A stretch of DNA of 64,000 bases from Dreissena polymorpha (Eukaryota > Mollusca > Bivalvia > Myida > Dreissenidae): NCBI RefSeq assembly GCF_020536995.1, contig NC_068359.1, positions 89,734,353-89,798,352 of the forward strand. Direction: 5' to 3'. A program made the position numbers and the translations under genes. This document shows positions 34,200 to 47,715 of this stretch, in pieces (position 1 is the stretch's first letter; every line of letters starts with the position of its first letter). Below the pieces are notes generated by a model. It worked only from the letters and a program-made list of their open reading frames with translations. It ran no database searches and was not told the origin of the DNA.

Positions 34200-36970
34200 T
34201 AATACATGGTGTATATATCACTATTTTAATCAATTGATTATTATAGCATGCTTTTCTTTAATAATACAAAGAGTAAGTATACATAAATGATCATATGCAA
34301 GAAAGGATCATTTTTGCTCGTCATTGAATCTTTATGCAAATTGTCGTTAATGTTAAATTACAAAACGACGAATTATCTATCTGGTCTTTGGTATTGTTAT
34401 TAAAACATACTTCTAATTTCATCAGTCTCGACACGTGTTTATAATTAAATTAATTTGCATTGTGATGGATTTTACCAGCTCATCATCAAATATTGTTACG
34501 TTTACAGCGCTTGTCAATCTGCTTTATATCGCTTTAGATGTAAGGTTGTTTTTTATGCAACAACGACAGCGCGCGTAAATATTTTCATTTCACGGACGTT
34601 TAAACATTGGCATCAAAACCCCCTGTTAAATAAAGAAAGTAGACAGTTCATTTAAGATAGACGTGAATTGACGCGGCAAAGAAAGGTAAACCGTTCGTCA
34701 GTCTTTCCATCCGTACGGTCATTCATTCATTAAATAGCAAATTGTCCATTTGTCAATCCCGTTCTCTATTTGTCTTTAGTATTCATCCCGGCATGTCAAA
34801 ATAATTCGTTTTTTATTTAGAAGATATCGTGAGTTTTGTCTTTCAATAAAATTATAAGAAAATTTATTTAAATAGTTTATCCTTACCTTACATCATTACA
34901 ATCAAAGCGTAAATACATCTGTGGAGATTGTAAAACTATCGACATGGTGTTCGTAAATGTGTCCGTTTTTGTCGAAATCTACTCAAACAAACTCAAACGA
35001 AGTGTAAGCGACAAATTGCCGTAGAGCCTACCTGCTACGTTCACTGTTAATAGTTTAAAATGACGATGACTTGATTGACTTCCTCGCCCATCAAACTCGC
35101 TAGAGTCTACTAGTTCATGTCCGATTTGTAGTTCATAGCTGTGTGTACATGCGTTATCTTCAAATCGTCAAGTTAATGTATTATTTTGATACGATATATC
35201 ACGAATGTATAGTTGCTTTTTTTGTGATCTACATCTTCAAACAAATAAATGATTTATATTTTTTTTTATTAATAAACGTCTAAATAGGATAAAACTAAAT
35301 TATGATATTAAGAAACAAACTTTTTTTAAAGCATGTAAAGCATGAACATGTTTTGTTATAAATCTCTTTTAAGTACGTTTTATACAAAAGCTGCCCAAAT
35401 AATGCCCATGTTAATAACCTATCAATGCAACACAGCACTAACATACACATATCTATAACAAGGCTATGTAACGAAGAAGGCATCCTACATTTCAGAATTG
35501 TATTTCTCAGGCTGGGACAATATAGTCGAAATAAAAAGGGACTAAATTGATTACAATATTAATTATCTTTAAAAACCAATGCGCAGGTACGACGATATGT
35601 ATTTTATTTACAGAGGTCGTGTCTTAATAGCCCTTTATTGCAAAAATATCATGGAAACAAATAATGCCCTGTGAGAGCAATAGCAACCGAACTTTAATTC
35701 AGACTTAGCGAATACCAAGGTGCAGCGTTATGCGTAAAAAACACTGGGACATTGAGGTATCATGGGGACATCTGCAAAACGTGGATAAGATCAGGCATCT
35801 TTGCGAATTCAAAGCGGTATTTCGAATTCATTTTATCTGTGTCTGTATAGTATATATATCTGCATTCAATGTGCAAAGCAATGTTGTTGTTTTGCAAAAA
35901 GAACACAAGCAACTGTGTTGTTTGTGTGTATGTCATTATATTCATGATAATACATAGTAGAAGGAATTTAATTTAGATCCATACATATTTTCTAGTTGGT
36001 ATGCCTGTTTAAATATGTATTGTTAGCCATCTTTATGCGTTTCACAAGTAGGCAGTTATATGTTGACACGTATATAGAAGTTATTTTTTTGGATTGGGTG
36101 AATATAAAAAGCTTAACGAAATTACGAAACGAAAACTAAAAAGTTATGTTAAAGCTCTGTATTTTCGTGTGTGCACAAATCAGAATTATTGCGATAATCG
36201 AGTGGCATGTCCACCATTTGTCTAAATGCAGCATACACATAAATTAACGTATGCATATGTTGTTGGTAAAACAAATGCAGTGCAAAAACAACACATAATA
36301 TTTAAGATAAATGGACAATTAACCTATAATAGGCAAGTGCATAATCAAACCATGAAACAGTCAACGTATTGCAATGTTGTAAACAGTAGTGTAAAGTTAC
36401 CACAATCAATACGCATTTCCTTTTCTAATGACACAACGCAACATGTGGTTTAAGTTGCCTATTTATTTCATCGGCCGTTAAAATACGGTGACCTCAGCTT
36501 TAAACATGTCTGTATGTTTAAGCAAATTAGTAAATCACTTTTAATAAAAGACAAGCGATAATGATACTCCCTCCTTTTAATGTTTCTTGCTCTTTAAATT
36601 TCATTTTCATAATAAGTAAAAGTGTCAATCTCGTGTATAGTTTCCTATCATTACATGTTTTATACGTGTTTTCGTATTTGAATGCAGTTTAATAAAAGCG
36701 ATATTATGTTTCCTTAACAATTTTTTTTAATTATAAGTAGATCTTAACTGGATTGGGATTGGGCCTATAATACCTTCGGATAATGTTCTTTTCATCGGTG
36801 TGCTAAAGGAATTAAAGGTATTTATCCTCACTCTAATTTACATTGCACTCCTGACATTTGAGCTGATATCGTTCCATGTCCTGATGTCTTTTCTCCGTTT
36901 GTTAAAATAACTTGTGATACTACAAAGGTTTTAGATAGGGTATTCATATGCTTTCTTTTCTAAACTGTAT
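34200..36970. other. AT-rich stretch without recognised genes
   Basis: Frames such as 35730-35957 plus and its mirror 35760-35945 minus overlap each other and show no domain. No clear repeat family recognised. Confidence 0.45.
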
Positions 36971-36974
36971 TAAT

Positions 36975-37136
36975 GTCGCCGTGGTGTAATAGATATGGTG
37001 CCCGCCTAGCGACCGGGAGGTCACGGGTTCGATCCTCACTGTGGGAGCGTTCTTTAGATCTCCCCCAAATAACGGACTCGAGAGCGTTTATATAAGCTTT
37101 CGATGCAATCGAGCAAAATTAAATAGATTTTAACTA
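36975..37136 (+). repeat. tRNA-derived SINE, copy 2
   Basis: GTCGCCGTGGTGTAATAGAT (box A region), CCCGCCTAGCGACCGGG and GGGTTCGATCC (box B) form a tRNA-like head. The body runs TGGGAGCGTTCTTTAGATCT, CGGACTCGAGAGCGTTTATA and GCTTTCGATGCAATCGAGC, ending at an AAATTAAATAG tail. Head and GACTCGA body motif match the copy at 20822. The body attached to the tRNA-like head argues for a SINE rather than a tRNA gene. Confidence 0.75.
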
Positions 37137-38115
37137 AACTATATCAAGATACGATTATCTTTAGAATATTGCTTATGTTTCCTTATATAGAAAAATTGAA
37201 CACGATGGTGGGACACTACAACGTGATATTGTGTGTGTTGAGTTAGCCGATTAACCGGATGTAACCGCTAAAGTTCATGTACAGTTGTCGACGCGTGTCC
37301 CTTAAAATCATATGACATTTTCAACCGATTTAGACGATTTACCTTATCAGAACATCAACACATTTAAATACAGGTCACATACGTAAATACGTCACGAGCA
37401 CGTATCAATGTATTAAATAAAAAGGACCATCGATACATTTGAGCGTTTTCTTAATACATTTGTGTAAATGACCATTGTTTATATTTCAGGTCCCACTTAT
37501 CCTAAGCACGAGTTTTCCCGGATGATGGACTAACACAATTGTACAGAGGATACACAAATATTAAGGGGATATATTCACGTGCCGCCTTTATTCGTCGTGT
37601 GCTTGCGATCATAAATTAAATTCATCATTTGACTACACTTTTGAAACTACGCTGAAAATGTTTTAGTGCCCAAAAGTCCCAAAACAAGATTTATTAGAAC
37701 TATGGACTTACATGTAAATGTGGGCAAAAGGTACAAAAACAGTTAACACACTGATATATCGAATTGCCGTCTGAATTCTTAACATGCACGTGCTTGAATA
37801 GCGTTTGACTTAATTTATAACGCCAAGTGCACGCATTTGGAGAATATTAAAATGGTTTAACTTAACTTGAAAGAAATCGTTAGTTATAAGACTATGCTAT
37901 GATTCGCGCATCTCTAGTTTCACACACTTAAGGAATTACATCCTTCTGTTTTATATTCGATGAATGTAAATAATATTGGTCGATGATGTCAAGAACGCGT
38001 CGCTGCAGCTACGATCTCGGCTTACTTTTTACGGCGCACTCGTAAGGCCAGATCCGGACACCTTCCAGAATTGAAAGACGTAAGCTGATGTCTTAACGGC
38101 AGATAGATTTCCCAG
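37137..38115. other. Intergenic stretch, nothing recognised
   Basis: No domain-bearing frame, tRNA or repeat identified. Confidence 0.4.
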
Positions 38116-38204
38116 CTCTTACATGCGTGCCGGAAGTGATGTTTAATGGCCAGTACACGGTACACGAATATAGGAATGGTATGATTAATGACTGCCAAGC
38201 ATGA
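38116..38204 (+). pseudogene. VWC-like exon remnant (plus strand)
   Basis: After a TTTCCCAG acceptor, phase 1 reads LTCVPEVMFNGQYTVHEYRN and GMINDCQA, then a stop where a VWC domain would give CxxCxC. The 'C..FNG..Y....N...DC' layout and phase resemble the VWC exons at 55.4 and 57.6 kb, but it is on the opposite strand and has lost the second half. The match is short. Confidence 0.28.
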
Positions 38205-38411
38205 AAGTCATGATGGCTCACCTCGAATTCATGTTTCGTTTATTCACGTACGCTCGAGTATAGCTCCACTTGGTGGAATGAGGCATTACTGCAAATTATT
38301 GCTTATTCAATGTGTTATTAAAAACTTTAAAAAATCAACATGGATAATATCGGAACCAGATTGATGCAAAAAGAAGCATATGCGATCACCGAGTTAATAT
38401 AAGTAAAAGAA

Positions 38412-39515
38412 TTTAGATCAGTATATCTAAGCTACATTCTATACAATTTCCGCTTTGCTTTATTAAACATTTGTGATTTGCAAAATTATACATTTATATT
38501 AATTTTCCTTTAGGAAAACATGGCCTGTGGACGTATAAACCGAATGATATGCAGCGAAAATGCGCTAAAATGACCGATAAAGGACCACTTTTATGTCACT
38601 ATTTATCCATTATTTGTTCATATTGTTGTTGATTATGCCTCAATAATTGTAGATTTATGTATTGATTAATAGATATGTCCTGATGCTAATCATTAAATTC
38701 GTCGGTTGACAATTAACATGTCGCAATCTAGCTCCTGAATATTTCCAAATCATATTTGAACATTGATCTTAGATCGGCATGTAGCAGAAGTTTAGCACAA
38801 GCTTGATATCCGCAATCAGCCTTTGACTATAGGTCTCAGCGCTTACTCGAAACTCATCTTAGCATAATATCCGCAACATTTTCATAATCCCCGTTCGGTT
38901 TTGAATGCCTTGTCGAATGAGCTTGTTCTAATTTATATGAATTCGGTATTGATGGATCATGATTGAATTTTGATCTCAGAGCTAACACGATATTCGCACA
39001 AGCTCAATATTGTCAGTTTGCTTGTGAATGTCGATGTCGGGGCTGGCTTAAAGATTTATCTAGATCAATGTTTGAATGTCGATCTCAAAGCAACCTTTAT
39101 ATTCACATAAGCTCGAAATCAACGTTTATCTGTGAATGTCGATGCAAGTGCTTCAATGAAATTCAACCTAGCTCGACAGACGCGTTTCATGCATGCATTT
39201 CTTAGCTTGTTTTGCGATTCACCTTTGAATATCGATGTTAACGATGGCTCGTAATTTAACCAGTATAAAATACAGTTCATGTCCAAATTTCCATCTCACA
39301 GCTAAAATCACTTGAGTTTGTAAATCGTGTATTGATATATCACTGACAAGAAATACTTAATTTATGTTTTAGATGACGCGTCAATGGTGCAACTTATTTA
39401 AATCATTCACATAAATAAATTTATTTAAGATTTGCACAAATGTCAGTTTAAGAAAATAGGAAAAAAATCTTTTATGGATTTAGAATAACGAATAATTTTC
39501 ATAGCAATTAAACAA
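38412..39515 (+). repeat. Segmental duplication, copy A
   Basis: AGATCAGTATATCTAAGCTA..TTCCGCTTTGCTT, CGTATAAACCGAATGATATG, TTTGATCTCAGAGCTAACAC and onward recur in the same order in copy B (from 39709). Within it, degenerate 50-85 bp units carry GAATGTCGATCTCA..GCTCGATATTC.CA..AGCTCGAAATC, so an older minisatellite underlies the duplication. The plus-strand frame at 38963-39205 is made of this repeat. Confidence 0.85.
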
Positions 39516-39708
39516 ATCATTTAACACCGTGTCTGAGTTTTAATGAGTGTTCATGTGTAATGAATTTCCGATCATTTTTAAATGACAATTAATATTGTTG
39601 TATTCATAAATACCAGTAATTGCGAAACAATACGCTTTTATATCATTAAAAATGGTAAATCTGCATGCATTAAACAGATCTTTAAACATCTTAAATATAT
39701 TGAAAATT

Positions 39709-40665
39709 AGATCAGTATATCTAAGCTATATTCTATACACTTTCCGCTTTGCTTCATAAAAAACTTGTAATTTGCAAAAGTATACGTTATATTATTTTTC
39801 CTTTAAGAAAACATTGCCCTCATACGTATAAACCGAATGATATGCAGCGACAATGCGCTAAAAAGACCGATAAAGGAACACTGTTTGTCACTATTTATAC
39901 ATTATTTGTTCCAATTCATATTTGGACACTGATCTCAGATCGACATGTAGCAGGAGTTTAGCACAAGCTTGATATCTGCAGTCCGCCTTTGAATATAGGT
40001 CTCAGCGCTTACTCGAAACTCAGCGTAATATCCGCAACATTTTCATAATCGCCGTTCGGTTTTGAATTTCTTGTCGAATGTGCTTGTCCTAATTTAAATG
40101 AACTCGGTATTGATGGATCATGATTGAATTTTGATCTCAGAGCTAACACGATATTCGCACAAGCTCAATATTGTCAGTTTGCTTGTGACTGTCGATGTCA
40201 GGGCTGGCTGAAAGATTAATCTAGATCAATTTTTGAATGTCGATCTCAAAGCTAGCTCGATATTCACATAATCTCGAAAACAGCGTTTGGTCTGTGAATG
40301 TCGATGTAAGTGCGTGTATGAAATTCACCCTAGCTCGATAAACATGTTTCATGCATGAATTTCTTAGCTTTTTATTTGCGATTCGCCTTTAAATATTGAT
40401 GTCAACGATGGCTCGTAATTTAACCTACGTATTAAGTTACATCTCACAGCTAAAATCGCTTGATTTTGTAATTCGTGTATTGATATATCTCTGAGAAGAA
40501 TAACTTTATGTATGGTTTAGATGACGCTTCTATGGTGCAACTTATTACAATCATTCGCAGAAATACATTTATTAAGGATTTGCACAAAAATCATGTTAGG
40601 AAAATTGCAAAAACAAATTGTCTATGGCTTTAGAATAACGAGTAAATTTAAATCTCAATGCACTA
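39709..40665 (+). repeat. Segmental duplication, copy B
   Basis: Same order of motifs as copy A. The offset is about 1297 bp at the start and 1162 bp after 39911, so copy B lacks roughly 135 bp present at 38622-38755 of copy A. Many point differences indicate an old event. Confidence 0.85.
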
Positions 40666-42185
40666 AACAGGTCTTTAATAAATTGTATTCAACCGGTATC
40701 CCGTCGGCATTTGCCTTCTTTTTTCATATCGTATGCGTTTTAATTTTTTATCTACACCGTTTTTAACAACTTTACACGCTCGTTAAATTACTTCCAATAA
40801 GTAATAAGCGGAATAGGTTAATTCTTTAATGGCATATGGGTTCAATAAGGATTAAAAATTGCCATGTCTAACGTTTTTATTTCTTATTTTTGCTTAATCC
40901 TGCGTTTTGACTGAATTGTGTGTCCTAATCGATAATTGCTTTCTAATGTACAATACACACATCGACTGGAAAATGCTCATAGGTTGTGTTTACATTTGAT
41001 TGTAAGTTAACTAAGTTTTATGTTTGTGTATTTTCTACAGCAAACACATTATCTGACCTCTGCCATGTTATCGTTCCTCGGCCATAATACATGTTTTCTA
41101 GGAACAAAGCGCGTGAACATCAAAATGCGGTAGCACGGCTATTTCTAGACTTAGACCAAGAACAGCAACACTTACATTAAATTTGTAATTGTCGTGCATA
41201 GATAAATGTTTAGTACATACTTTGTTAAATTTGACAAACGGAATACACTTTGAACTTAGAATTGTAATTAAGTATTTTGTAAAATGCATGATTGTATGAT
41301 ATTGAATTTATATCATTATATTATATTATATTAATAATATTATCATATATTACATTATATGTATAATACGACAAAGAGGAATTTACATATCCCTGTCGCG
41401 TATTTGAGCTTTTTGCATTATGTGCATTATTGGATTATTCGGACGTCTAAGCGAAAGTGTTACAATTAAAAGGCATTTTGTAGTCATATTGATAATTGGG
41501 CCTCCAATAAAAGAGTTAATTTTGGAGCATACATAGCCTCCACTGAAGTATTTGCTTAACCATTATGTTTTTGAAATTGAACACTCTGATTGTAAATAAT
41601 GGACTAACTGAACAGATTGTACTGGAATTAAGCCATTTTAATATGTAATTTTTAACACAACGTAAAATTTATTATGATTATTTTGCTGTACGAGTTGATA
41701 TTTACTATGCATTGTGTGTTGGATAAATATTACAATATCGTTGTTACCTGTACAACACGAACACCTGTACAAGAATCCATTCAATTGGTATGGCGTCTTA
41801 TATGCTGTTTCGCTTGATACTAATAATGCTAATTATACTTAAAATGTAAATTTATTCATAAACTAACGCGGAAGTCAGCGAACAATTCGCTATCAATGTT
41901 CATGTCGTATATTTGTAAAAAGTGACACAACCGTAAGCAAACAATTCGCTATCTATGTTCATTTCATATGTTTATAAATGAAACGTATAATAAACAGGAA
42001 GTCATGAATGGAACTACTTATCTTTGGCCGTTTGCCCCTTTGAAGAGCAAGAGATAAAATTGCCTATCACACGTCGGTCAACAGAAGAACAATTGTTATT
42101 TTAAATGTGCATATTATGTTTACTAACTTCAGCTAGCGTCTTCACGTCAATTAATTCGGTAATTGATGATTAATTTGCTCTGATA
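40666..42185. other. AT-rich stretch with small repeats
   Basis: Includes a TATTA-rich run (41297-41365), a 60-bp local duplication (41870-41955, core ACAATTCGCTATC.ATGTTCAT) and an exon-like frame at 41102-41180 (phase 2 after TTTCTAG, NKAREHQNAVARLFLDLDQE then a stop) that I cannot assign. Confidence 0.4.
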
Positions 42186-42189
42186 AAAC

Positions 42190-42660
42190 AAAGCACCCTC
42201 AACCTGGAATCCGAGATTAAGTCAGAGATTGGGAAGCTGGAAGCTCTAAAACAAGCCGGGTCGTATTCTTTCACCGCATATATAATGAATGAGCACATTA
42301 TACACGCCGGAAATATCATTTAATATGATGGTATCAGTACAACGATGAAAATATGTACAACCAATATCCTTGTATCGTCACTAAACCAGTCACAGGAGCT
42401 TATATATTTGCTTTTTCACTTGAATATTACCACACAGGACCGCACGTAGTACCGCACGTAGTAGAGAGCCTGAAGGTTGATGGCGTCAATCAAGTCGACG
42501 ACGTTGTCAATCGTGGGACGGAATCGAGCAAGCTGTTACCACGACAATTTTGTCACTTAGACGAGGTCAGTGTGTATGGGTGGAAATTGACCAGGATGGA
42601 CCGATCTACGACAGGGATGAGGAACGTAGGACAACCTTCACCGGTGCACTGCTGATATAA
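42190..42660 (+). pseudogene. C1q-domain protein exon, broken
   Basis: Begins with coiled-coil-like STLNLESEIKSEIGKLEALK, then C1q strands: YSFTAYIMNE, YDGIST, KPVTGAYIFAFSLEYYHTGP, GIEQAVTTTILSLRRGQCVW and IYDRDEERRTTFTGALLI with a stop at 42658-42660. These are the usual conserved blocks of the C1q trimer domain in order and at normal length (about 130 residues), but they fall in different reading frames, with one in-frame stop and at least two frame changes, so this copy is not functional unless the assembly is wrong. C1q-domain proteins are a greatly expanded secreted immune family in bivalves. The signal-peptide exon is not identified. Confidence 0.75.
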
Positions 42661-45600
42661 GTTCGACATGCACAATGCTTTAAATATTCAATGATTATTT
42701 CCCCTTATCAAATCATATACAGGTACATGTGAAAACGTGACAACAATTATGTGGTGATGTTGTTTTTTATCATCTTTAACTTATATAAACAATAACTTGC
42801 GAAACGTGTATTTGCAATAATATTGAACATTAATTAAATATTACTAGGCAGCCCGGACAGGTTGCAGATATCAATGACATCCTCCTTAATTAAAGCAATC
42901 AGTTGACTCAGCTTCGTGCACAGTTGTGAAAAAACACTTGGTTTACTGAAATAAGCACATAGCTTTATACAATACAGCTGCACTGGTACTTTGCATTCAG
43001 GCATTTTAAACTGTTTGTCCTCAATTTTACAAGATTAGGTTAGTTGCTTTAAAAATGAACATGGTCCTAATTTCACAAACGTTTTGCAAACTTCATATTC
43101 TCTCAACGAAACTTCGCTGTAAAGGATATGGTTTTCGAACACATTGCAATGCGGTACACATTGGTCCTCGCCGTATATACGCAATTAAGCTAGTTTGTTG
43201 CATCGCCTTGTTCTTTTGATATTTTGTTCCGCGCATAGAGTTGCATATCATCTTAAGACAGTAATACGATGTATGTCTCTTATGAATCTAATAACAACGT
43301 ATCTACATTTAAAATGCAATAAAGCAGTGGTTTTATTAATTAATTTGACAAACTAGCACATGCATATTTGATAGTCTGTAAATTTGTATAAATGAAATAA
43401 CCCTTCGTTTAAAAAAGCATTCCTTCCATTTATTTTTAAACGATTGGATTATCTCTGATAACTATGAAAAGTTGTACACTTGTGGTTTGACAGAAAAACA
43501 TTAAACATATTAACCATAATTATATAGCAAATATACATCACATAATATCGCGTATGATACTACATCTTTCCTCAATCATTCTGTATCACTTTGTATTTTA
43601 ACACACACAAACTATATTTCAAGATAGACTACTGGGCATAGTACAGTCCCAGTTCTAGCTACAGACACCATCCCGATACTTGTAGGTCTTGGATGACTGA
43701 ATAAAATTACTATTTTACATTTGGTTAGTAATTATATCACAAGTCTTTAAATTGAACAGTCCAATACTTCTTACAAATGCAACACATAAAAGTAACAACG
43801 CATTCCCCCAAGCATTTCCCTTTAGTATTCTTTATTGAAACATTGGGAAACATTTTCAGTACATACAGTTCAGTTTATTTGGTTCTTTTCTTGTCGAACG
43901 TTTGCTCAGTTTCCTCTTAGAAGCATTATTACTTTTGTAACTTAATTAAAACATGTTGGTGAGTGTCAAACAAATCATGATACTACTTTATACTATAAAA
44001 CGCATTCACAATAGGACCTGGTGACTAAGCAGTTTGAATTAAATATGTCAAATATAAAGCACGTAAAACGCATTGGATGCAAAATATCCTCACTTGTAGA
44101 CTTATTACATGTATTCAAAGCGCAACTAAACCACCTGTTAAATCTAATAAAATGTTCACATACGTACACATATTTTAATAACCAAAGAAATGCTTTCCAA
44201 TATAATATATATCTAGAACGACAGCCAATACCGACACGTCGTACCGCGCCTACACGCTCGTTCCGAACCTGGTTTGTTACAAGCCACTGTGGCTTCTAAT
44301 AAGGCAAGCGCCATTACCGCTGCACACATCAGCGCATACTCATTCACGAGTAATCTCCCTCCTTTTCAGCGGGGCTGATCTCCCTTCTTTATATCCATGG
44401 CCTAAAACAGCATTACTCATTTAAGCAAGCGCCTTTACAATGATATGGTTATTATGATAACCGAAATTACCTCCCTCGGTAATTAACACTGGGCGATTAA
44501 ACAATTTAAAACTCAATCAAAACAATCATTATGATCCGCAAGTTTTCTGTACCAAATATGTCAACACCAAGACTCTTTATTTGTAGGTAAAAAGATACAA
44601 TCTTTAACAAAGGCTCTGAAATCGACACAATTATCATAAATAAGTGGTCTTAAACTAGCCGATTTCTATTCTTGCACAACCAAAGCTTTCCGTTTAACAG
44701 TCCGCCTTTTTACTCATAATTCTGGAAATAAGAATAATTCTGTACTTAATATTTAATCTGGGTAATAGGAGGAACGCACATTCCAAAACGCATGTTCAAA
44801 TCAAATGTAAATGCATCAAAACCTGCGTATGTTGGACACCAAATTTACTAAAAATCTTAAACGTTTAGAATTATGCTCTGACGCAAAACGGCTACATCAA
44901 AATGGCCCTATTTACTTTGAAAGATTTCAAATCCATTCATACCTCACTCATCAATCTATCTGTACAATCTAAGATAAATAATACTATGCTAATCTTTTTT
45001 TTTCACTCGGATTCCCTACGACTTCTAAATGAAGTTTTTTTTCCCGCTGTGAATTGAAGTATTGTGATAGGTATATCCGGCATAGGATACAGCAGAGGCA
45101 TTCTTGGATACCATTTTTTTAAGTAATGTAATATAACAGTCGTGATATTTTAATCAATATAAACTAATAATATTTATAAAAATACGGTATTTTAGAACTT
45201 TTCTTTGTTCGTCAATCGCGGTTGACGGTCCTTTTAAATGATTATAATAAATCAAACTTATAATATGACTGATGTTATATGAAATCTGTTGACAAATGTT
45301 TTAAATTCACACTTAGTCTGACTTATAACAAAAAAAAACAGCATTCGTTAATTACACGTGTATTTTAATTTATATATCTTATTATTTAAACAAGATCGAT
45401 TTAATGTTAACGAATAATGATTGTATTATATTGTAAGTTAAACACTAAAATATTTGTATTAAACTGGCTATGAACAGGAGATACATAACGTGATGTTATC
45501 GAGATTTTTATAAATAGGTAACACATTCAAGCCAGATGTGAAAATGATATGTTGTAATCACGATCCAATATGCACTGTCACTAACAGTCAGTTGTCTGCG

Positions 45601-45995
45601 TAAGGACAAGATTAACACATGGAATCGATGTCTTAGCAGGATTGTGCATATGTTACATCATGGGTAAGATTTTATATTAAAAACATATCAAATTAAGTTA
45701 TGCCATGTTAATTCTGTATGCAATGCCCTATTTCAACCAAAGTAGAAATGATGAACCGAAAACGATGTGCTAACTGGTCAGAAGATTTAATGTTAACTAA
45801 CGACTTTGTATCTAACCGTAACAGAGTGTTGTTGCTTCGTATCATTCATTCTTCGTCATCAAATGTAATGCAAGGAGCAAATCTTGATATAGTGAATGTA
45901 TGGGTGTTTTGTATTACATTTCCGTTGCGACATTAACTGTTCACTTTAAAGAAATGATTTCGCTTACTGACTTTATTTAGTGTTTTATTTGATAG
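42661..45995. other. Gene-poor AT-rich stretch
   Basis: A minus-strand frame around 42840-42935 (LCTKLSQLIALIKEDVIDIC, then a stop) looks coding but has no clear acceptor. 44464-44483 is a short AATTACC/GGTAATT palindrome. Nothing else supported. Confidence 0.4.
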
Positions 45996-46090
45996 CTGAC
46001 ACGAAGGAGAAAACTCGTATTGAAATCAGCCAAATACCCTGCAAGGTGCAAATCGGAGATATGTCATTAACTATGTTTGGAACACGATGA
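45996..46090 (+). CDS. Possible terminal exon, unknown
   Basis: After TTTGATAG, a phase-1 frame reads DTKEKTRIEISQIPCKVQIG and DMSLTMFGTR to a stop. Composition looks coding, but it is short and no upstream exon was found. Confidence 0.22.
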
Positions 46091-47715
46091 CAAATAAGGA
46101 CACAGCAAGAAACGCTTCATTTATATAACCTTCTTCGTGTTCGGTCCACGAATAAATTCAAGTCATCTCCCATTATCATAATTACAAATACTTAACAAAT
46201 GACAAATAACATATGAAACCAGTTACACATACGTATCGTGTTTAGATAATTGTTATGCTTTTTATAGCAGTTGGTTTTACAGCATTAGATTGTATGTATT
46301 TAACATACATGTAATAGCTATAATACTATAGAGCTACGCGCAACTCATCTGCTTAGATGTATTATCGAATTTCGACAGTGTCCTTATCTGCATTATCTTC
46401 ACATACTAATGAACCAACGAATACTCTAGACATCGTCCGCAACAACATTCGTAGCTTCCACAACAAGGAATATGTACATTTATGGTTTCAATATTATAGC
46501 ATTCTAGAAACCTAGTTTATTTCAGTCGTGTTTATCTATTTTTCGCCGTACTTTGTGCGACATGCATTGCATGTTGTGTGTGATCTGTTTGTAATACCAA
46601 ATATAATGTGTTTGCTTAGTTATCGGTTGAAAAGTGAGCCTTTGATTTCGATATAAACGTGGCAGGTCAAGAAATTATAATAAGTATCTCCGATCTAACC
46701 TAGGTGGCAATACAGACTTTCTCATATGTTTTTCTTGTACAAATAGCCGGGAAAGATTCTACAATCCATTGTCAGACCTTTGTTATAAAACATATTTATT
46801 GGGATCAGCCATTATATTCACTGTATTAAGTTAAAATTGCATTAAAGGTGTGTACGTTAAAAAAGTATTTTTTTTTCAACGCAAGCGTATGCTTTTTGCA
46901 CAAGGTTCTTACACGTTCTCTCTGTATGAAACGTCGTTCGGGGTACACAAGAAAAGCTTAACGGACGGCACCAACGGATTCAAACGACATAATGGCATGT
47001 ACTTAAAATTTAATCTTACTTGATAAATTATTGTGCTTATTGATTGTATATTTTAATATAGTTCTAGTATTTAAGGTTTAGTTTTAGTTTTTCACAATAC
47101 ACAACAGACACTACTATTTAACTAGCATGGTTATTGTACTATACATTTAGCACAGACAACGAAATTCTACAGATGGCTGTATAAACAAAGGACGAAATTG
47201 ACTATGGTAAGAAATATTGCAAACCTCTAGCTCTTTTTGCAGAAACATAGTCATGTTAGTTTATTTATGATGGGAAAAAAGATTCGTTCATAATCTGCAC
47301 ATTGCTTGAATATATAGGGTAAACTCCATGCATTTTGGTTGATTGTAAAGAAATCGCTAGATCTAGATTTACAAACGGACCGCACAAACGGAAATAAACA
47401 ATAACACACTTACGGTAAACCTATATTCGAATATGGTGAGACAGGTTGGAAACCTATCAATAAGACAGTTAAGTATTTTTTTTTATTATTATATGTTCCA
47501 TACCGGTTTTTAAGTACAATACATACTCAATATTCGTGTTATAGTATATTCGAGATGATTCATAGTGCTGATAAAGTTATATTGCGATAAAATAAACACT
47601 AAACGATTAGGTGCAGCGCATTTATGCATAATTACAACCCTCCATCGAAAATGATCATCATTTCACACTATCCGCGAGCACATGCCATGATTATACATGC
47701 AACCATGCCTGTCCT
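46091..47715. other. AT-rich spacer 3' of the VWC gene B
   Basis: No domain-bearing frame or named repeat seen. Confidence 0.4.

Noticed and set aside
36975-37050. tRNA-Ala(AGC)-like gene
   Set aside because: Box A and B and an AGC in the anticodon loop position are present, but stems pair poorly and it continues into a SINE body shared with 20822-21012.
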